The notes under the pieces: model-generated
Told to the model about the DNA's origin: nothing
What the model saw: only the letters and a program-made list of their open reading frames with translations
Database searches by the model: none
Assembly (NCBI GenBank): GCA_021414065.1
Contig: JAIOPE010000138.1
Location: 1 to 49,131 of the forward strand
Direction of reading: 5' to 3'
Source: Planctomycetota bacterium
GTDB taxonomy: Bacteria > Planctomycetota > JAJSAM01 > JAJVHW01
DNA length: 49,131 bases
Shown here: one piece after another, positions 34,025 through 43,172 of the stretch
Position numbering within the stretch: position 1 is the first letter of the stretch
Layout of the letters: every line of letters starts with the position of its first letter
Program-made: the position numbers and the translations under genes

Positions 34025-35008
34025 ATGACCGACGCCGCGCGGCCCGTTACGAAGATGTCCGGCGCCCTGCGCATCGCGCGGTTCCGCGGGATCGACGTAC
34101 ACGTCCACTGGTCGTGGGCGATCGTCGGCGCCTTCGAGGTACTCAAGCGTTCCGACGCGTACACGAGTCTCGCCTGGAACATCGCGGAGTATGTGACTCT
34201 GTTCGCGATCGTGCTGCTGCACGAGTTCGGGCACGCCTTCGCGTGCCGATCCGTGGGCGGGACGGCCGAGAACATCCTGCTCTGGCCGCTGGGCGGCGTG
34301 GCCTTCGTGCAACCGCCCCAACGACCCGGCGCGCAACTCTGGTCCATCGCTGCAGGACCACTCGTCAATCTGGTGCTGCTCCCGATCGCCTTCGCGGGCT
34401 ACATCGCGGCGAAGTCGTTCGCACCCGACGGCAATGTCGAGCACTTCGCGCTCACGCTCACCGTCATCAACGGCGTTCTTTTCGTGTTCAACATTCTGCC
34501 GATCTACCCGCTCGACGGCGGGCAGATCCTGCGGTCCGTCCTCTGGTACTTCGTCGGTCCGCACAAGAGTCTGGTCGCTGCGGCCGGGATCGGAGTCGTG
34601 GGCGCGATCGTGATCGGAGGGATCGCGATCTGGACGGGTGACATCTGGCTCGGCGTGCTCGCGTTCTTCGGCGCGAACGTGGCGTGGCGGCAGTTCCGAC
34701 TCTCTCGAAATCGCGTGCTCGCCGCCACGCTCGAGCGCCGCGTCGGGTTCGCCTGCACGTCGTGCGGCGAAGGTCCGCCCGTGACCGACGCCTGGCGGTG
34801 CGCTGCGTGCACGAAGCACTTCGACGTGTTCGCGTGCGCCGGCCAATGCCCCGCGTGCTCCCGCGTCGAGTCGTCCGCCGTCTGCGTCTACTGTGGAGTG
34901 AACGCGCTCGTCACGTCGTACGGAACGTTGCCGACGACGATCGTGCCGACGGCACCCGACGCCTCGGTTCCCGCGTTCGACGCGACGCCACCCGCCGCGC
35001 CCCAGTAG
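34025..35008 (+). CDS. Site-2-type (M50) membrane metalloprotease with C-terminal zinc ribbons
   Basis: This 327-residue protein has IDVHVHWSWAIVGAF, then the zinc motif LLHEFGHAFACRSVGG (H66, E67, H70). NILPIYPLDGGQILRS has the third metal ligand Asp. About six hydrophobic segments place the active site in the membrane. After residue 235 comes a soluble tail with paired cysteines: GFACTSCGEGPPVTDAWRCA, FACAGQCPACSRVESSAVC and VYCG, probably two or three zinc ribbons. The family performs regulated intramembrane proteolysis. The Cys-rich tail is not part of the minimal family and may gate or recruit substrate. The start ATG lacks a ribosome binding site. A GACACT box nine bases upstream is only weakly TANNNT-like. 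Confidence 0.88.
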   Translation: MTDAARPVTKMSGALRIARFRGIDVHVHWSWAIVGAFEVLKRSDAYTSLAWNIAEYVTLFAIVLLHEFGHAFACRSVGGTAENILLWPLGGVAFVQPPQRPGAQLWSIAAGPLVNLVLLPIAFAGYIAAKSFAPDGNVEHFALTLTVINGVLFVFNILPIYPLDGGQILRSVLWYFVGPHKSLVAAAGIGVVGAIVIGGIAIWTGDIWLGVLAFFGANVAWRQFRLSRNRVLAATLERRVGFACTSCGEGPPVTDAWRCAACTKHFDVFACAGQCPACSRVESSAVCVYCGVNALVTSYGTLPTTIVPTAPDASVPAFDATPPAAPQ

Positions 35009-35011
35009 TCT
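35006..35011 (+). promoter_or_regulatory. TANNNT -10 box, leaderless start of the PA14 gene
   Basis: TAGTCT ends six bases before ATG 35018. Its first three bases are also the stop codon of the protease gene. Confidence 0.5.
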
Positions 35012-35017
35012 CTGGCG

Positions 35018-37474
35018 ATGGACGGCCACCGAACGGCTGGGACGCTCGCGCTGGCTGCGCTTTCGTTCGTCGTCGGCGCGATCTGGTTCGTGTCGCGGAT
35101 GGACGGCGAAGACGGGTCCGGGCGATCGCGAGCCGCTGGCAGCTCACGAGAGGGCACCGCGGAGTCGGCACGCGGTGCCGACTCCGGTGACGAGTCGGTC
35201 GATCCGACGGTCGCCGTCGCGCGCAAGCCCCGGCGCCGCGCTCACGTGCCGACCGACGAGGACCGACGCCGCGACGCCGCACGCGAAGCGCTGGCGGACG
35301 TCGTGGTCCAGGCCGCCGCCAACCCCGGCGCCGCAAACGTCCGCGCGATGGTGCTGCCGGGCGCGGCGCGCGTCACTCCTCCCGACTGGGTACCGGCAAC
35401 CGTGAAGCTCGCCGCGATGCAACGGACCGCCGCGGTGCTCGGCGTAGATGCTCTGCCCGGGCTGCACCCGGAAGGCGCGCGCTACGGATCGAGGTCCAGC
35501 GTAATCGAGCGACTCGGCGGCGGCGGCAGCGTTCGCGCCGACGAGTCGGAGATCGACCCGCAGGCCGATCCGAAGCGTCACGGGCTGCGTACCGACATCT
35601 ACGACTTCCTTGACGGCGAACTCGTCGAGGTGCCCGACCTCACGGCGCTCCCGCCGTCGATCACGCGCGTGGACCCGGTGATCGACTTCACAACCGACGC
35701 GTCGTTTCATCTCCCCTTCGAGCCCGACACCTTCGGCGTGCTGTGGCGCGGCTTCCTCGTGGTGACGACGCCCGGCGACTACGAGTTCACCTGCGGATCC
35801 GACGACGGTGCGCGGCTGAAGCTCGACGGGACGACCGTGCTGGAGCACACCTGGCTCCGGCCCTACGCCGAGACGTCCGGCACGATCCACCTCGACGCAG
35901 GACGCCACGCGTTCGAACTCGCCTTCTACGAGAACTACGGCTTTGCATCGTGCCGGCTCTTCTGGGAAGCGGCGGGCGTGCCGCGGGCGATCGTTCCCGC
36001 CGAGGCATTCGAGCCGCCCGACGAGATCGCGGCCGTGGACCCGCCGCGCATCACTGCGGTCTCGCCGCTCCACGCGCGCCTCGCCGAGGAGGTGACGATC
36101 GACGGCAACGGGTTCTCCGCGACGCCTGCCCTCAACCGCGTGACCTTCGCGGATGTCGTGGCGGAGATCCTCGAGGCTGCGCCGGACCGTCTCGTCGTGC
36201 GCGTGCCGATCGGCGCATCGACGGGGAGCATGGTGGTGCAGGTGGGACCCATCTCCACACGCCCCGTTCGGTTCGAGATCGATACGCTCGTGGGCCTCTA
36301 CGGCGAGTACTTCCAGGTCGGGGCCGAGATCGACGCGCTGCCCGACATGGACACGCAGGCGCCCTACTTCGTGCGCCTCGACGGACCGCTCGACTTCACC
36401 GACGACGACCTCTGGGCGCTGCCGTACGAGCCCGACGTCTTCGCGACGAAGTGGACCGGCTACCTGTACGTGGCCGACGAGGACGAGTACGAGATCACGC
36501 TCGGCTCCGACGACGGCGCCTTCGTGGCGATCGACGGCACGCGCGTCGTAGACGTGCCCGGGCTGCATCCGTACGAGGAAGGCGCGAACGTCGTCGCGCT
36601 GACGCAGGGCTTCCATCCGATCGAGCTCCGGTTCTTCGAGAACTACGGCGCCGCGCGGCTCTCGCTGTTCTGGAGGCGGCGCGGTGACGCCGCCCGTGTC
36701 GCGATCCCGCGCGGGTTCCTCTTCGCGCCCGACGCGCTGTCGAATCGCGGCGAACCGACCATCGCGACTCTTGCACCAGCGACGGCGGTGTCCGGCGACG
36801 AGATCGTCGTCCACGGGAGCGGCTTCGGCACCGACGCCCGGTACGTGCGCGTGGCGTTCCCCGGAGACGTCTGGGTGCGGCCGACGTTTGCGGCCGACGA
36901 TCTCCTGCGCGTCCGCGTGCCGTGGGGCGCCGGAAACGGCGAGTTGCGGGTCCATGTCGGAGTACGCCCGAGCGCCGCGACGCAATTCACGCTCGGTGAG
37001 GAGACAGGGCTCCGCGGCGACTACTTCGAGTTGTCAGCGTCCGAAGCCACGAGCGCGAGCGAACTGCCCGCTCTTCTGGCGGCCCGGACGCCCGTGTTCA
37101 CGCGCGTGGACAAGCGCTTCCGCTTCGCCAACCGCACGGACTGGGCGCTCCCGTTCACGGCGAAGGACTTCGCGGTGCGTTGGAGCGGGACCATCGCCAC
37201 GGAGATCACTCACAGCCTCACCGTGGCGTTCCAGACCGAGAGCGCGGGACTCCTCAGGATCGAGGGGGAGAACGTCGTGGCCGACGTCGAGCCGCACACG
37301 CTGCGCGAGGCCTACGGCGAGGGTCGCCTGACGCCGGGCGAGCACGCGATCGAGCTGTTCACGCTCCACCACGGCGGCGACCCGCGTCTGCACGTGTTCA
37401 TCACGCCCTTCGGACGGATGGACCACCTGGAGGTGCCGGTGGGCTGGCTGCGACCGCGCGCGCCGAAGCGCTAG
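35018..37474 (+). CDS. Exported PA14/IPT multidomain protein
   Basis: This 818-residue protein has an N-terminal anchor (TLALAALSFVVGAIWFVSRM) and a charged linker. It is followed by PA14 (about 208-325: FGVLWRGFLVVTTPGDYEFT, SDDGARLKLDGTTV), IPT/TIG (about 343-420), PA14 (about 425-575: KWTGYLYVADEDEYEITLGS, SDDGAFVAIDGTRVV), IPT (about 580-660: TIATLAPATAVSGDEIVVHG) and a third, more diverged PA14 (about 665-810). PA14 domains bind carbohydrates or help assemble surface proteins. No enzyme domain is present. It probably remains tethered to the membrane with the domains outside. Confidence 0.85.
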   Translation: MDGHRTAGTLALAALSFVVGAIWFVSRMDGEDGSGRSRAAGSSREGTAESARGADSGDESVDPTVAVARKPRRRAHVPTDEDRRRDAAREALADVVVQAAANPGAANVRAMVLPGAARVTPPDWVPATVKLAAMQRTAAVLGVDALPGLHPEGARYGSRSSVIERLGGGGSVRADESEIDPQADPKRHGLRTDIYDFLDGELVEVPDLTALPPSITRVDPVIDFTTDASFHLPFEPDTFGVLWRGFLVVTTPGDYEFTCGSDDGARLKLDGTTVLEHTWLRPYAETSGTIHLDAGRHAFELAFYENYGFASCRLFWEAAGVPRAIVPAEAFEPPDEIAAVDPPRITAVSPLHARLAEEVTIDGNGFSATPALNRVTFADVVAEILEAAPDRLVVRVPIGASTGSMVVQVGPISTRPVRFEIDTLVGLYGEYFQVGAEIDALPDMDTQAPYFVRLDGPLDFTDDDLWALPYEPDVFATKWTGYLYVADEDEYEITLGSDDGAFVAIDGTRVVDVPGLHPYEEGANVVALTQGFHPIELRFFENYGAARLSLFWRRRGDAARVAIPRGFLFAPDALSNRGEPTIATLAPATAVSGDEIVVHGSGFGTDARYVRVAFPGDVWVRPTFAADDLLRVRVPWGAGNGELRVHVGVRPSAATQFTLGEETGLRGDYFELSASEATSASELPALLAARTPVFTRVDKRFRFANRTDWALPFTAKDFAVRWSGTIATEITHSLTVAFQTESAGLLRIEGENVVADVEPHTLREAYGEGRLTPGEHAIELFTLHHGGDPRLHVFITPFGRMDHLEVPVGWLRPRAPKR

Positions 37475-37486
37475 AGCGCTAAAGAC

Positions 37487-38614
37487 TCAGGCCGTCGCGG
37501 AGGTCGGCTGTCCGAGGCGATACAGGTGCCGCATGTGCGAGGCGATCGCCGTGCGGAAGTGGGCGTGCGTGTAGTGCGGCACGCCGAACTCGGCGCAGGT
37601 GTCGCGCACGATCTGCGCGAGCGCCGGGTAGTGGACGTGACTGATTCGGGGGAAAAGGTGGTGCTCGATCTGGTGCGTGAGCCCGCCGAGGTACCACGTG
37701 AGCACCGGGTTCTTCGGCGCGAAGTCCACGGTCGTGGCAAGCTGATGCTCGGCCCATCCGCGGGGCATGCGCTCGCCGCCTGTCGGGGCAGACGGGAACT
37801 CGGCCTCTTCGACGCAGTGAGCCGCCTGGAACACGATCGAGATGCAGATTCCCGTCACCAGCGCGCAGAAGCCGTACATCCCCAGCACGAGCCCCACCGA
37901 GTGGCCGAGCAGGAGCGGGACCGCGAACACCCAACCGACGAAGAGCATCTTCCCGAGCGCGAACAGCAGAAGGTCCATGCCCTTCGGACGGGGAATCGTC
38001 TGCGAACCGACCTTGCCGGTGAACACGCTCACGAAGTCGTCGTAGAACGCCCACTTCGGCAGGAGGAACCCGAAGAGCGGCCATGCGTAGACGTGCTGGA
38101 ACCGGTGGACCCAGCGGCGGGGCTGTTGCGGCGCCAGACGCATGAACGGCGCGCAGTCGATGTCCTCGTCCACGCCCTCGATGTTCGTGTAGTGGTGGTG
38201 GATGACCGAGTGCTTCTGGCGCCAGACGTAGCTGCTGCCGCCGACCATGTCGAGCGTCCAGGCCATGATCCGGTTCAGGCGGCGGGACTTCGCGTACGCG
38301 TCGTGTCCGCCATCGTGCTGGATGTTGAAGCCGACGCCGGCAACCGCCAGGCTGAGCGAGATCGCCGCGGGGACTGCCTGCCACCACGTCTCCGCGAAGA
38401 ACACGAGCGCGACGTACGACAGGACGAGCCAAGAGATGATCAGCGCAGACTTCACCCGGATGCGCGCTCCTCCGTCGGTCCCGCGATGCTGCGACGTGAA
38501 GTAAGCGTCCACCCGTCGGTTCATCTCGGTCCAGAGGGCCGAGTGGGACGGGTACTTGACCGTCGAGCGGGCATCGCCGACGGGAGCGGTCGGAGGGGTC
38601 GCTGTTGAGCTCAA
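37487..38614 (-). CDS. Membrane fatty acid desaturase
   Basis: This protein of about 375 residues has the three histidine boxes of the di-iron acyl desaturase family: FNIQHDGGHDAYAK, KHSVIHHHYTNIEG and LTHQIEHHLFPRIS. QIEHH with Gln before the box is the form found in front-end and acyl-lipid desaturases. Four to five membrane helices lie between the boxes. No N-terminal cytochrome b5 domain is present, so an external electron donor is needed. TTG 38614 gives MSSTATPPTAP... and is the most natural start; ATG 38686 would add 24 residues that look non-conserved. It converges with the PA14 gene at 12 bp. Confidence 0.9.
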   Translation of the reverse strand: MSSTATPPTAPVGDARSTVKYPSHSALWTEMNRRVDAYFTSQHRGTDGGARIRVKSALIISWLVLSYVALVFFAETWWQAVPAAISLSLAVAGVGFNIQHDGGHDAYAKSRRLNRIMAWTLDMVGGSSYVWRQKHSVIHHHYTNIEGVDEDIDCAPFMRLAPQQPRRWVHRFQHVYAWPLFGFLLPKWAFYDDFVSVFTGKVGSQTIPRPKGMDLLLFALGKMLFVGWVFAVPLLLGHSVGLVLGMYGFCALVTGICISIVFQAAHCVEEAEFPSAPTGGERMPRGWAEHQLATTVDFAPKNPVLTWYLGGLTHQIEHHLFPRISHVHYPALAQIVRDTCAEFGVPHYTHAHFRTAIASHMRHLYRLGQPTSATA

Positions 38615-39056
38615 GTGAGTTCTCTCGGGCTGTGGGTTCGGGAAAGGACAGGGCGCCGGGCGCCGGAGCGCCCAACAGTCGAGCATGCCGGAGCCCGGCT
38701 GCAACGGGAATCGGCAGCGTGAGCCCGGTCGCTGAACCGGGAACTGGGAATACCCTGGGGCTGGAGCCGTACGAGCTCCGATCGCAGGGGGGAGGCTCGA
38801 ATCTCCCCGCGACGCGCTTCCGCTGAGCAGAGCGGCCGGGCCGGACCGAGGAGAACGCGACGTGGCGCTCGTGGTGACGTTCCCGACGAGGTAGGCACGA
38901 GTCGCGAACGGTACGCCGGGCGCGGGCGGATCGAGCCTGCGGTGATCGGGATCGACCGGCAGTCGCCCCACGCCACGGCGTTGGTTCCCGGTTTGGCGTC
39001 TAATGACCAGGCTGCGTCGCGCGTCTACTCGGGTGACGGACGACGCACAGGAACCG
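38615..39056. other. Divergent intergenic region between the desaturase and ECF sigma genes
   Basis: These 442 bp contain one reverse copy of the dispersed repeat. Apart from an alternative sigma-factor start at 39003, no gene or clear promoter box was recognised. Confidence 0.4.
38795..38921 (-). repeat. Dispersed 130-nt structured repeat, copy I (only full copy on the minus strand)
   Basis: Read on the minus strand: GTACCGTTCGCGACTCGTGC, CTACCTCGTCGGGAACG, CCACGAGCGCCACGTCG, TCCTCGGTCCGGCCCGG, and the hairpin CCGCT-ctgctc-AGCGG. The 3' side again ends in a C-rich run. Confidence 0.85.
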
Positions 39057-39620
39057 ATGGACGGAACCAACCAGGCCGACTGCGCTGCGTGGATCGAAGG
39101 TGCCCTCGCTCGCTACGAGGGGCCGCTGGTCCAGTACGCCTCGCGCCTGCTCGGAGATGTCCACCGGGGCCGGGACGCGGCGCAGGAGACGTTCCTGCGC
39201 CTCGTCGCCGCACAGCGGGCGGAGGTGGATGGTCACCTCGGGCCCTGGCTGTTCACGGTGTGCCGCCGCCACTGTCTGGACGTGCTGCGGAAGGAGACCC
39301 GGATGATCGCGGCCGACACGGAACTGCTGGACCGGCGGAGCGGCCACGAGGCCGACCCCGCGGCGATCGTCGAGGCGGCCGACCTAGCGTCGAACGCCCT
39401 CGGCGCGGTCGCCACGCTCCCGGCGAACCAGCGGGAAGTCGTCGAGTTGCGGTTCCGCCACGGTCTCGCGTACGCCGAGATCGCCCGGGTGACCGGGATG
39501 ACGGCCACGAACGTCGGGTTCCTCCTGCACGTCGCCATGAAGTCGCTGCGCGCGCGCCTCGCCGCCCCGGGAACCGGGACAGACGTCGGCACCGCTGCGC
39601 GAACCGGAGGTGCCCTGTGA
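39057..39620 (+). CDS. ECF-type RNA polymerase sigma factor
   Basis: This 187-residue protein has sigma region 2 as LVQYASRLLGDVHRGRDAAQ, ETFLRLVAAQRAEVDGHLGP and WLFTVCRRHCLDVLRKE. Region 4 is LPANQREVVELRFRHGLAYA, then EIARVTGMTATNVGFLLHVA. ATG 39057 follows a CAGGAA site at good spacing; ATG 39003 is an in-frame alternative without a site. Its stop overlaps the start of the anti-sigma/VWA gene (GTGA), the usual coupling of ECF sigma with its regulator. Target promoters are unknown. Confidence 0.92.
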   Translation: MDGTNQADCAAWIEGALARYEGPLVQYASRLLGDVHRGRDAAQETFLRLVAAQRAEVDGHLGPWLFTVCRRHCLDVLRKETRMIAADTELLDRRSGHEADPAAIVEAADLASNALGAVATLPANQREVVELRFRHGLAYAEIARVTGMTATNVGFLLHVAMKSLRARLAAPGTGTDVGTAARTGGAL

Positions 39621-41956
39621 CGAACGAAACCCGCCCCGACACGAACCGCGACCCCGCGGACGACCCTCGTCTGACCGCATACGCGCTCGGCGAACTCGAC
39701 GGCGACTCGAACGCCGCTGCCCGCGCCGAGGTCGAGGCGATCCTCGCCCGCGACCCGGCGGCCCGCGCCTTCGTGGACGAAACCCGCGCCCTGGGCGGCC
39801 TCCTCCGGGACGAGTTCGCCGCTGCCCCTGCAGCGACGCTCACCGACGCGCAGCGGACCACCGTGATGTCGCACGCCGCCGGGCCATCGAGGGGGACGGT
39901 CCTGCGGCTGTCCAACTGGTCGATCCCGGCCGGAGTCGCGGCGGCCCTGCTCGTCGGCGTCACGTTCAGCTACCGACACGAGATCGGGAACTGGTGGGAC
40001 GGAAGCCGCGACGTCGCGGCGGGCCCGGACCGGATGCGCTACATTCGCACGGAGGACGAGAGCGAGGTGGGGTCGCGCCGCGAGGCGGGAGCCGACGCGG
40101 CCCTGCCTGCTCGGCCGGGACGCCGCGCAGCCGCGGAGTCGGCGCCCGCGGAGGTCCACGTCACGCTGGAATCCGAGCGGATCGGCGCCGCAGCGCCGAA
40201 GCAGCCTGAGCCCGCGGGCGAGCCCGCCGGCCCGCAGCCCCGAGCCGCGCCGGTCGCACTCGTTCCTCCGGCGCCGACGCAGCCGCCTGCGGGTCATCTC
40301 TACAAAGCGGCCCTCCCGGGCAGCGAGGCCAAGGACGAAGTCGGCTTCAGGATGCCGCCAGGCGGTGGTGGTGGAGGCGGCGGCGCCCGCCTGCCCGTCA
40401 TCCTCGCCGACTCCCCGGAGATCGGCGATCGCCTTCGCCGCCTCGAAGCACTCGGCTACGTGGGGGGCGACAAGGACGGGAACGTGGTCGGTCGCTACGC
40501 GGCCACGGGGTCCGGCGGGATCGTGGACCGACGCTTGGTCGCTCTCGGCTCGGAGTCCTACGCCCGCTTCGCCGACAACCCGTTCCGCCGCGCGATCGAC
40601 GCGCCGCTCTCGACCTTCGGGATCGACGTGGACACGGCCTCGTACGCCAACGTCCGCCGCTTCCTCACGAGCGGGCGGCTCCCGCCGCCCGACGCCGTGC
40701 GGATCGAGGAGATGGTCAACTACTTCACCTACCGCTACACGCCGCCGACCGACGGCACCGCGTTCGCCGCGAACGTCGAAGTCGCCGGCTGCCCGTGGGA
40801 CACGTCGCACCGTCTCGTCCGCGTCGCGCTGAAGGGCCGCGTGGAGGACATCCGCGAGCGCCCCGCCGCGAACCTCGTGTTCCTGGTGGACGTCTCGGGG
40901 TCGATGCAGCCCGAGAACAAGCTCCCGCTGCTGATCCAGTCGATGAAGCAGCTCGTCCCCGCGCTTACGGCGCAGGACCGCGTGTCGATCGTCACGTACG
41001 CCGGTGCGGCGGGCGTGGCGCTTCAGCCGACGCGCGGCGACCAGCACGAGACGATCCTCGCGGCGCTCGGTCAGCTCGCGGCCGGCGGTTCGACGAACGG
41101 CGCGGCGGGCATCTCCACCGCGTACGAACTCGCCCAGCAGGGCTTCATCCACGGCGGCGTGAACCGCGTGATCCTCGCCACCGACGGCGACTTCAACGTG
41201 GGCGTCTCCGACAATGAGACGCTCGTGCAGATGATCCAGGAGAAGGCGAAGTCGAAGGTGTTCCTGAGCGTCCTCGGCTTCGGTGAGGGCAACCTGCAAG
41301 ACGCCAAAATGGAGTCCATCGCGAACAAGGGCAACGGCAACTACGCCTACGTGGACTCCCTCCGCGAGGGGCGCCGCGTGCTCGTGGACCAGGCCGCCGG
41401 CACGCTCATCGCGATCGCGAAGGACGTGAAGCTCCAGATCGAGTTCAACCCCCTCCGCGTGGCCGAGTACCGGCTCATCGGATACGAGAACCGCACGCTC
41501 GCCGCGCGCGACTTCTCCGACGACACGAAGGACGCCGGCGATCTCGGCGCGGGCCACACGGTGACCGCGCTCTACGAAGTCCTCACGACGACCGACGCCA
41601 CGGCGGCGGGCGAGCAACTCCGCTACCAGCGCAACACCGAGACGACCTCCGCCGCGCACTCGAACGAGCTTCTCGTGGTGAAACTCCGCTGGAAGCTCCC
41701 CGAGGGCGACAAGAGCACGTACCGCGAGATCCCGGTGACCGACTCCGGCGCGACCTACGCGCGGGCGAGCGCCGACTTCAAGTTCGCCGCCGCAGTCGCC
41801 GGCTTCGGGATGATCCTCCGCGGCTCACCGAACCGCGGCAACGCCACGCTCGACTCGGTGATGGAGCTAGCGACCGACGCGCTCGACTTCGACCCCGACG
41901 GGCGCCGCGCCGAGTTCGTGGACCTCGTACGAGCGACGAAGATGCTCTCGAAGTGA
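39617..41956 (+). CDS. Anti-sigma-like N-terminus fused to YfbK-type von Willebrand factor A protein
   Basis: This 779-residue protein begins with an anti-sigma-like cytoplasmic part (LTAYALGELDGDSNAAARAE, ILARDPAARAFVDETRALGG). One membrane helix follows (PAGVAAALLVGVTFSY, about residues 103-120), then a Pro/Ala/Gly-rich linker with a poly-Gly run. The extracytoplasmic part is YfbK-like: FGIDVDTASYANVRRFL, VRIEEMVNYFTYRYTPP, a MIDAS VWA domain FLVDVSGSM (D425, S427, S429) with VNRVILATDGDFNVGVS, and the C-terminal FKFAAAVAGFGMILRGS region. The join suggests that the sigma factor senses an outside signal through the VWA domain. The start is set by the GTGA overlap. Confidence 0.88.
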   Translation: MTNETRPDTNRDPADDPRLTAYALGELDGDSNAAARAEVEAILARDPAARAFVDETRALGGLLRDEFAAAPAATLTDAQRTTVMSHAAGPSRGTVLRLSNWSIPAGVAAALLVGVTFSYRHEIGNWWDGSRDVAAGPDRMRYIRTEDESEVGSRREAGADAALPARPGRRAAAESAPAEVHVTLESERIGAAAPKQPEPAGEPAGPQPRAAPVALVPPAPTQPPAGHLYKAALPGSEAKDEVGFRMPPGGGGGGGGARLPVILADSPEIGDRLRRLEALGYVGGDKDGNVVGRYAATGSGGIVDRRLVALGSESYARFADNPFRRAIDAPLSTFGIDVDTASYANVRRFLTSGRLPPPDAVRIEEMVNYFTYRYTPPTDGTAFAANVEVAGCPWDTSHRLVRVALKGRVEDIRERPAANLVFLVDVSGSMQPENKLPLLIQSMKQLVPALTAQDRVSIVTYAGAAGVALQPTRGDQHETILAALGQLAAGGSTNGAAGISTAYELAQQGFIHGGVNRVILATDGDFNVGVSDNETLVQMIQEKAKSKVFLSVLGFGEGNLQDAKMESIANKGNGNYAYVDSLREGRRVLVDQAAGTLIAIAKDVKLQIEFNPLRVAEYRLIGYENRTLAARDFSDDTKDAGDLGAGHTVTALYEVLTTTDATAAGEQLRYQRNTETTSAAHSNELLVVKLRWKLPEGDKSTYREIPVTDSGATYARASADFKFAAAVAGFGMILRGSPNRGNATLDSVMELATDALDFDPDGRRAEFVDLVRATKMLSK

Positions 41957-41965
41957 ACCGCTCGT

Positions 41966-43138
41966 CTACCGCCCGCGCAGGATCGCGTCCAGGGCGGGCG
42001 ACGTCGGCGTGAGCGAGCCGTCCTCGAACCCGTGTGCGGCGCGTTCGAGGGCGGCCTTCTGCGCAGGGTCGGACTCGACTTCGGCAACCGCGCGGTAGAA
42101 CTCCACGCGTTCCGGCGCTCCGGGGCCGACGGGCGGCAGCACGGCGAGTCCGCCCGACGCCGCGCGGACGAGGTCGCGGCGAATCTCCACCTGGGTCACA
42201 GCGCGGTAGAGCGCGATGAACCGGTCCCGGGCGACCTTCATCCGCTCGATGCGTTGCGCGTCGGGCTCCGAGCGTTGCAACGGAGCGCTCATGGAGTTCG
42301 CCGCGCCGGCGATCGCCGCTGCGAGGTCGTCGCGCAGGTCCGGCGTCGTCGCGTCGATGGCCCTGGCGACCACGGACTCACCGCGGTCGCGGACGACGCT
42401 CGCGCGCGCAACGGGAACCAGGACCCGCCGGCGATCCGCCCCGGGCGGCATCTTCCTCGCGGCCCACTCCAGCGCATCGAGCGCTTCGCCCGTCGGCCGT
42501 GCGCCGACGAGTTCCGCGAGCACGCCGAGCAGTTCGGCGTCGGTCTCCGACCGCAGACGCTCCACAGCCGCCGCGATGGCGTCGGGCGGCGTCGGGTCGA
42601 GCCCGGGCTGGAGCGCCCATGCCGCGGCGAGGCGTCGCTCCAGCGGTTCGCCCGAGCGAAGGGCGTCAATGGCATCGACCTTCGATGCCGCCGGAACCGA
42701 CGCGAGCGCGCCGTTCCTGATCACGTCGGCCAGCACACGCAATGCGCCCGCGTCCTTCTCGTCGCGCAACGCGATCAGCACCTCTCCCGCGCGATCCGGA
42801 CGGACCATGAGCAGGCGTCCGAGGTCCACGCCGACCTGCGACCGGAGCCCTTCGGGCAGCTTCGCCGCGAGCTGCAACTTCCGCGGGATGTTCTGTGCGT
42901 TGTGGACCACAGCCGTGGCCTCGTTGATCCCGTCGAACGCCGCAAGTCGCGCGTCCGCAGCGTCGAGCTTCCGCTGCAGATCAGCGACCTCGGCGCGGAG
43001 TCGCTCGAGTTCGCCGGCGGAGGCTGCTGTCGCTGTCGATGGTCCTGCCGGTCCCGGAACCGGCGGGCCGCACGCGCCGGCGAACAGCACGGCGCCCCAC
43101 AGAACGACAGCCGAAGTGAAGCCAATTCGGTGGGTCAT
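41966..43138 (-). CDS. Lipoprotein with coiled coil and helical (HEAT-like) repeats
   Basis: This 390-residue protein has a lipoprotein signal (AVVLWGAVLFAGACGPPVPG, lipobox AGAC). A short coiled coil follows (ELERLRAEVADLQRKLDAAD), then an all-helical body with HEAT-like repeats (ALRDEKDAGALRVLADVIRN, AIDALRSGEPLERRLAAAWA, AELLGVLAELVGARPTGEAL). No enzymatic motif is present. A TANNNT box is nine bases before the ATG. It converges with the VWA gene at 9 bp. A structural or binding role in the envelope is inferred. Confidence 0.8.
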   Translation of the reverse strand: MTHRIGFTSAVVLWGAVLFAGACGPPVPGPAGPSTATAASAGELERLRAEVADLQRKLDAADARLAAFDGINEATAVVHNAQNIPRKLQLAAKLPEGLRSQVGVDLGRLLMVRPDRAGEVLIALRDEKDAGALRVLADVIRNGALASVPAASKVDAIDALRSGEPLERRLAAAWALQPGLDPTPPDAIAAAVERLRSETDAELLGVLAELVGARPTGEALDALEWAARKMPPGADRRRVLVPVARASVVRDRGESVVARAIDATTPDLRDDLAAAIAGAANSMSAPLQRSEPDAQRIERMKVARDRFIALYRAVTQVEIRRDLVRAASGGLAVLPPVGPGAPERVEFYRAVAEVESDPAQKAALERAAHGFEDGSLTPTSPALDAILRGR

Positions 43139-43147
43139 GGAACGTCC

Positions 43148-43153
43148 AGCATA
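43148..43153 (-). promoter_or_regulatory. TANNNT -10 box, leaderless start of the lipoprotein at 43138
   Basis: Minus-strand TATGCT ends nine bases before ATG. Confidence 0.45.
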
Positions 43154-43172
43154 GGGTCGGGCGCGGCGCCGC

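Noticed and set aside
37487..39070. Longer version of the desaturase starting near 39070
   Set aside because: The extra N-terminal residues are the translation of reverse repeat copy I and non-coding sequence. The family-like protein starts near 38614.
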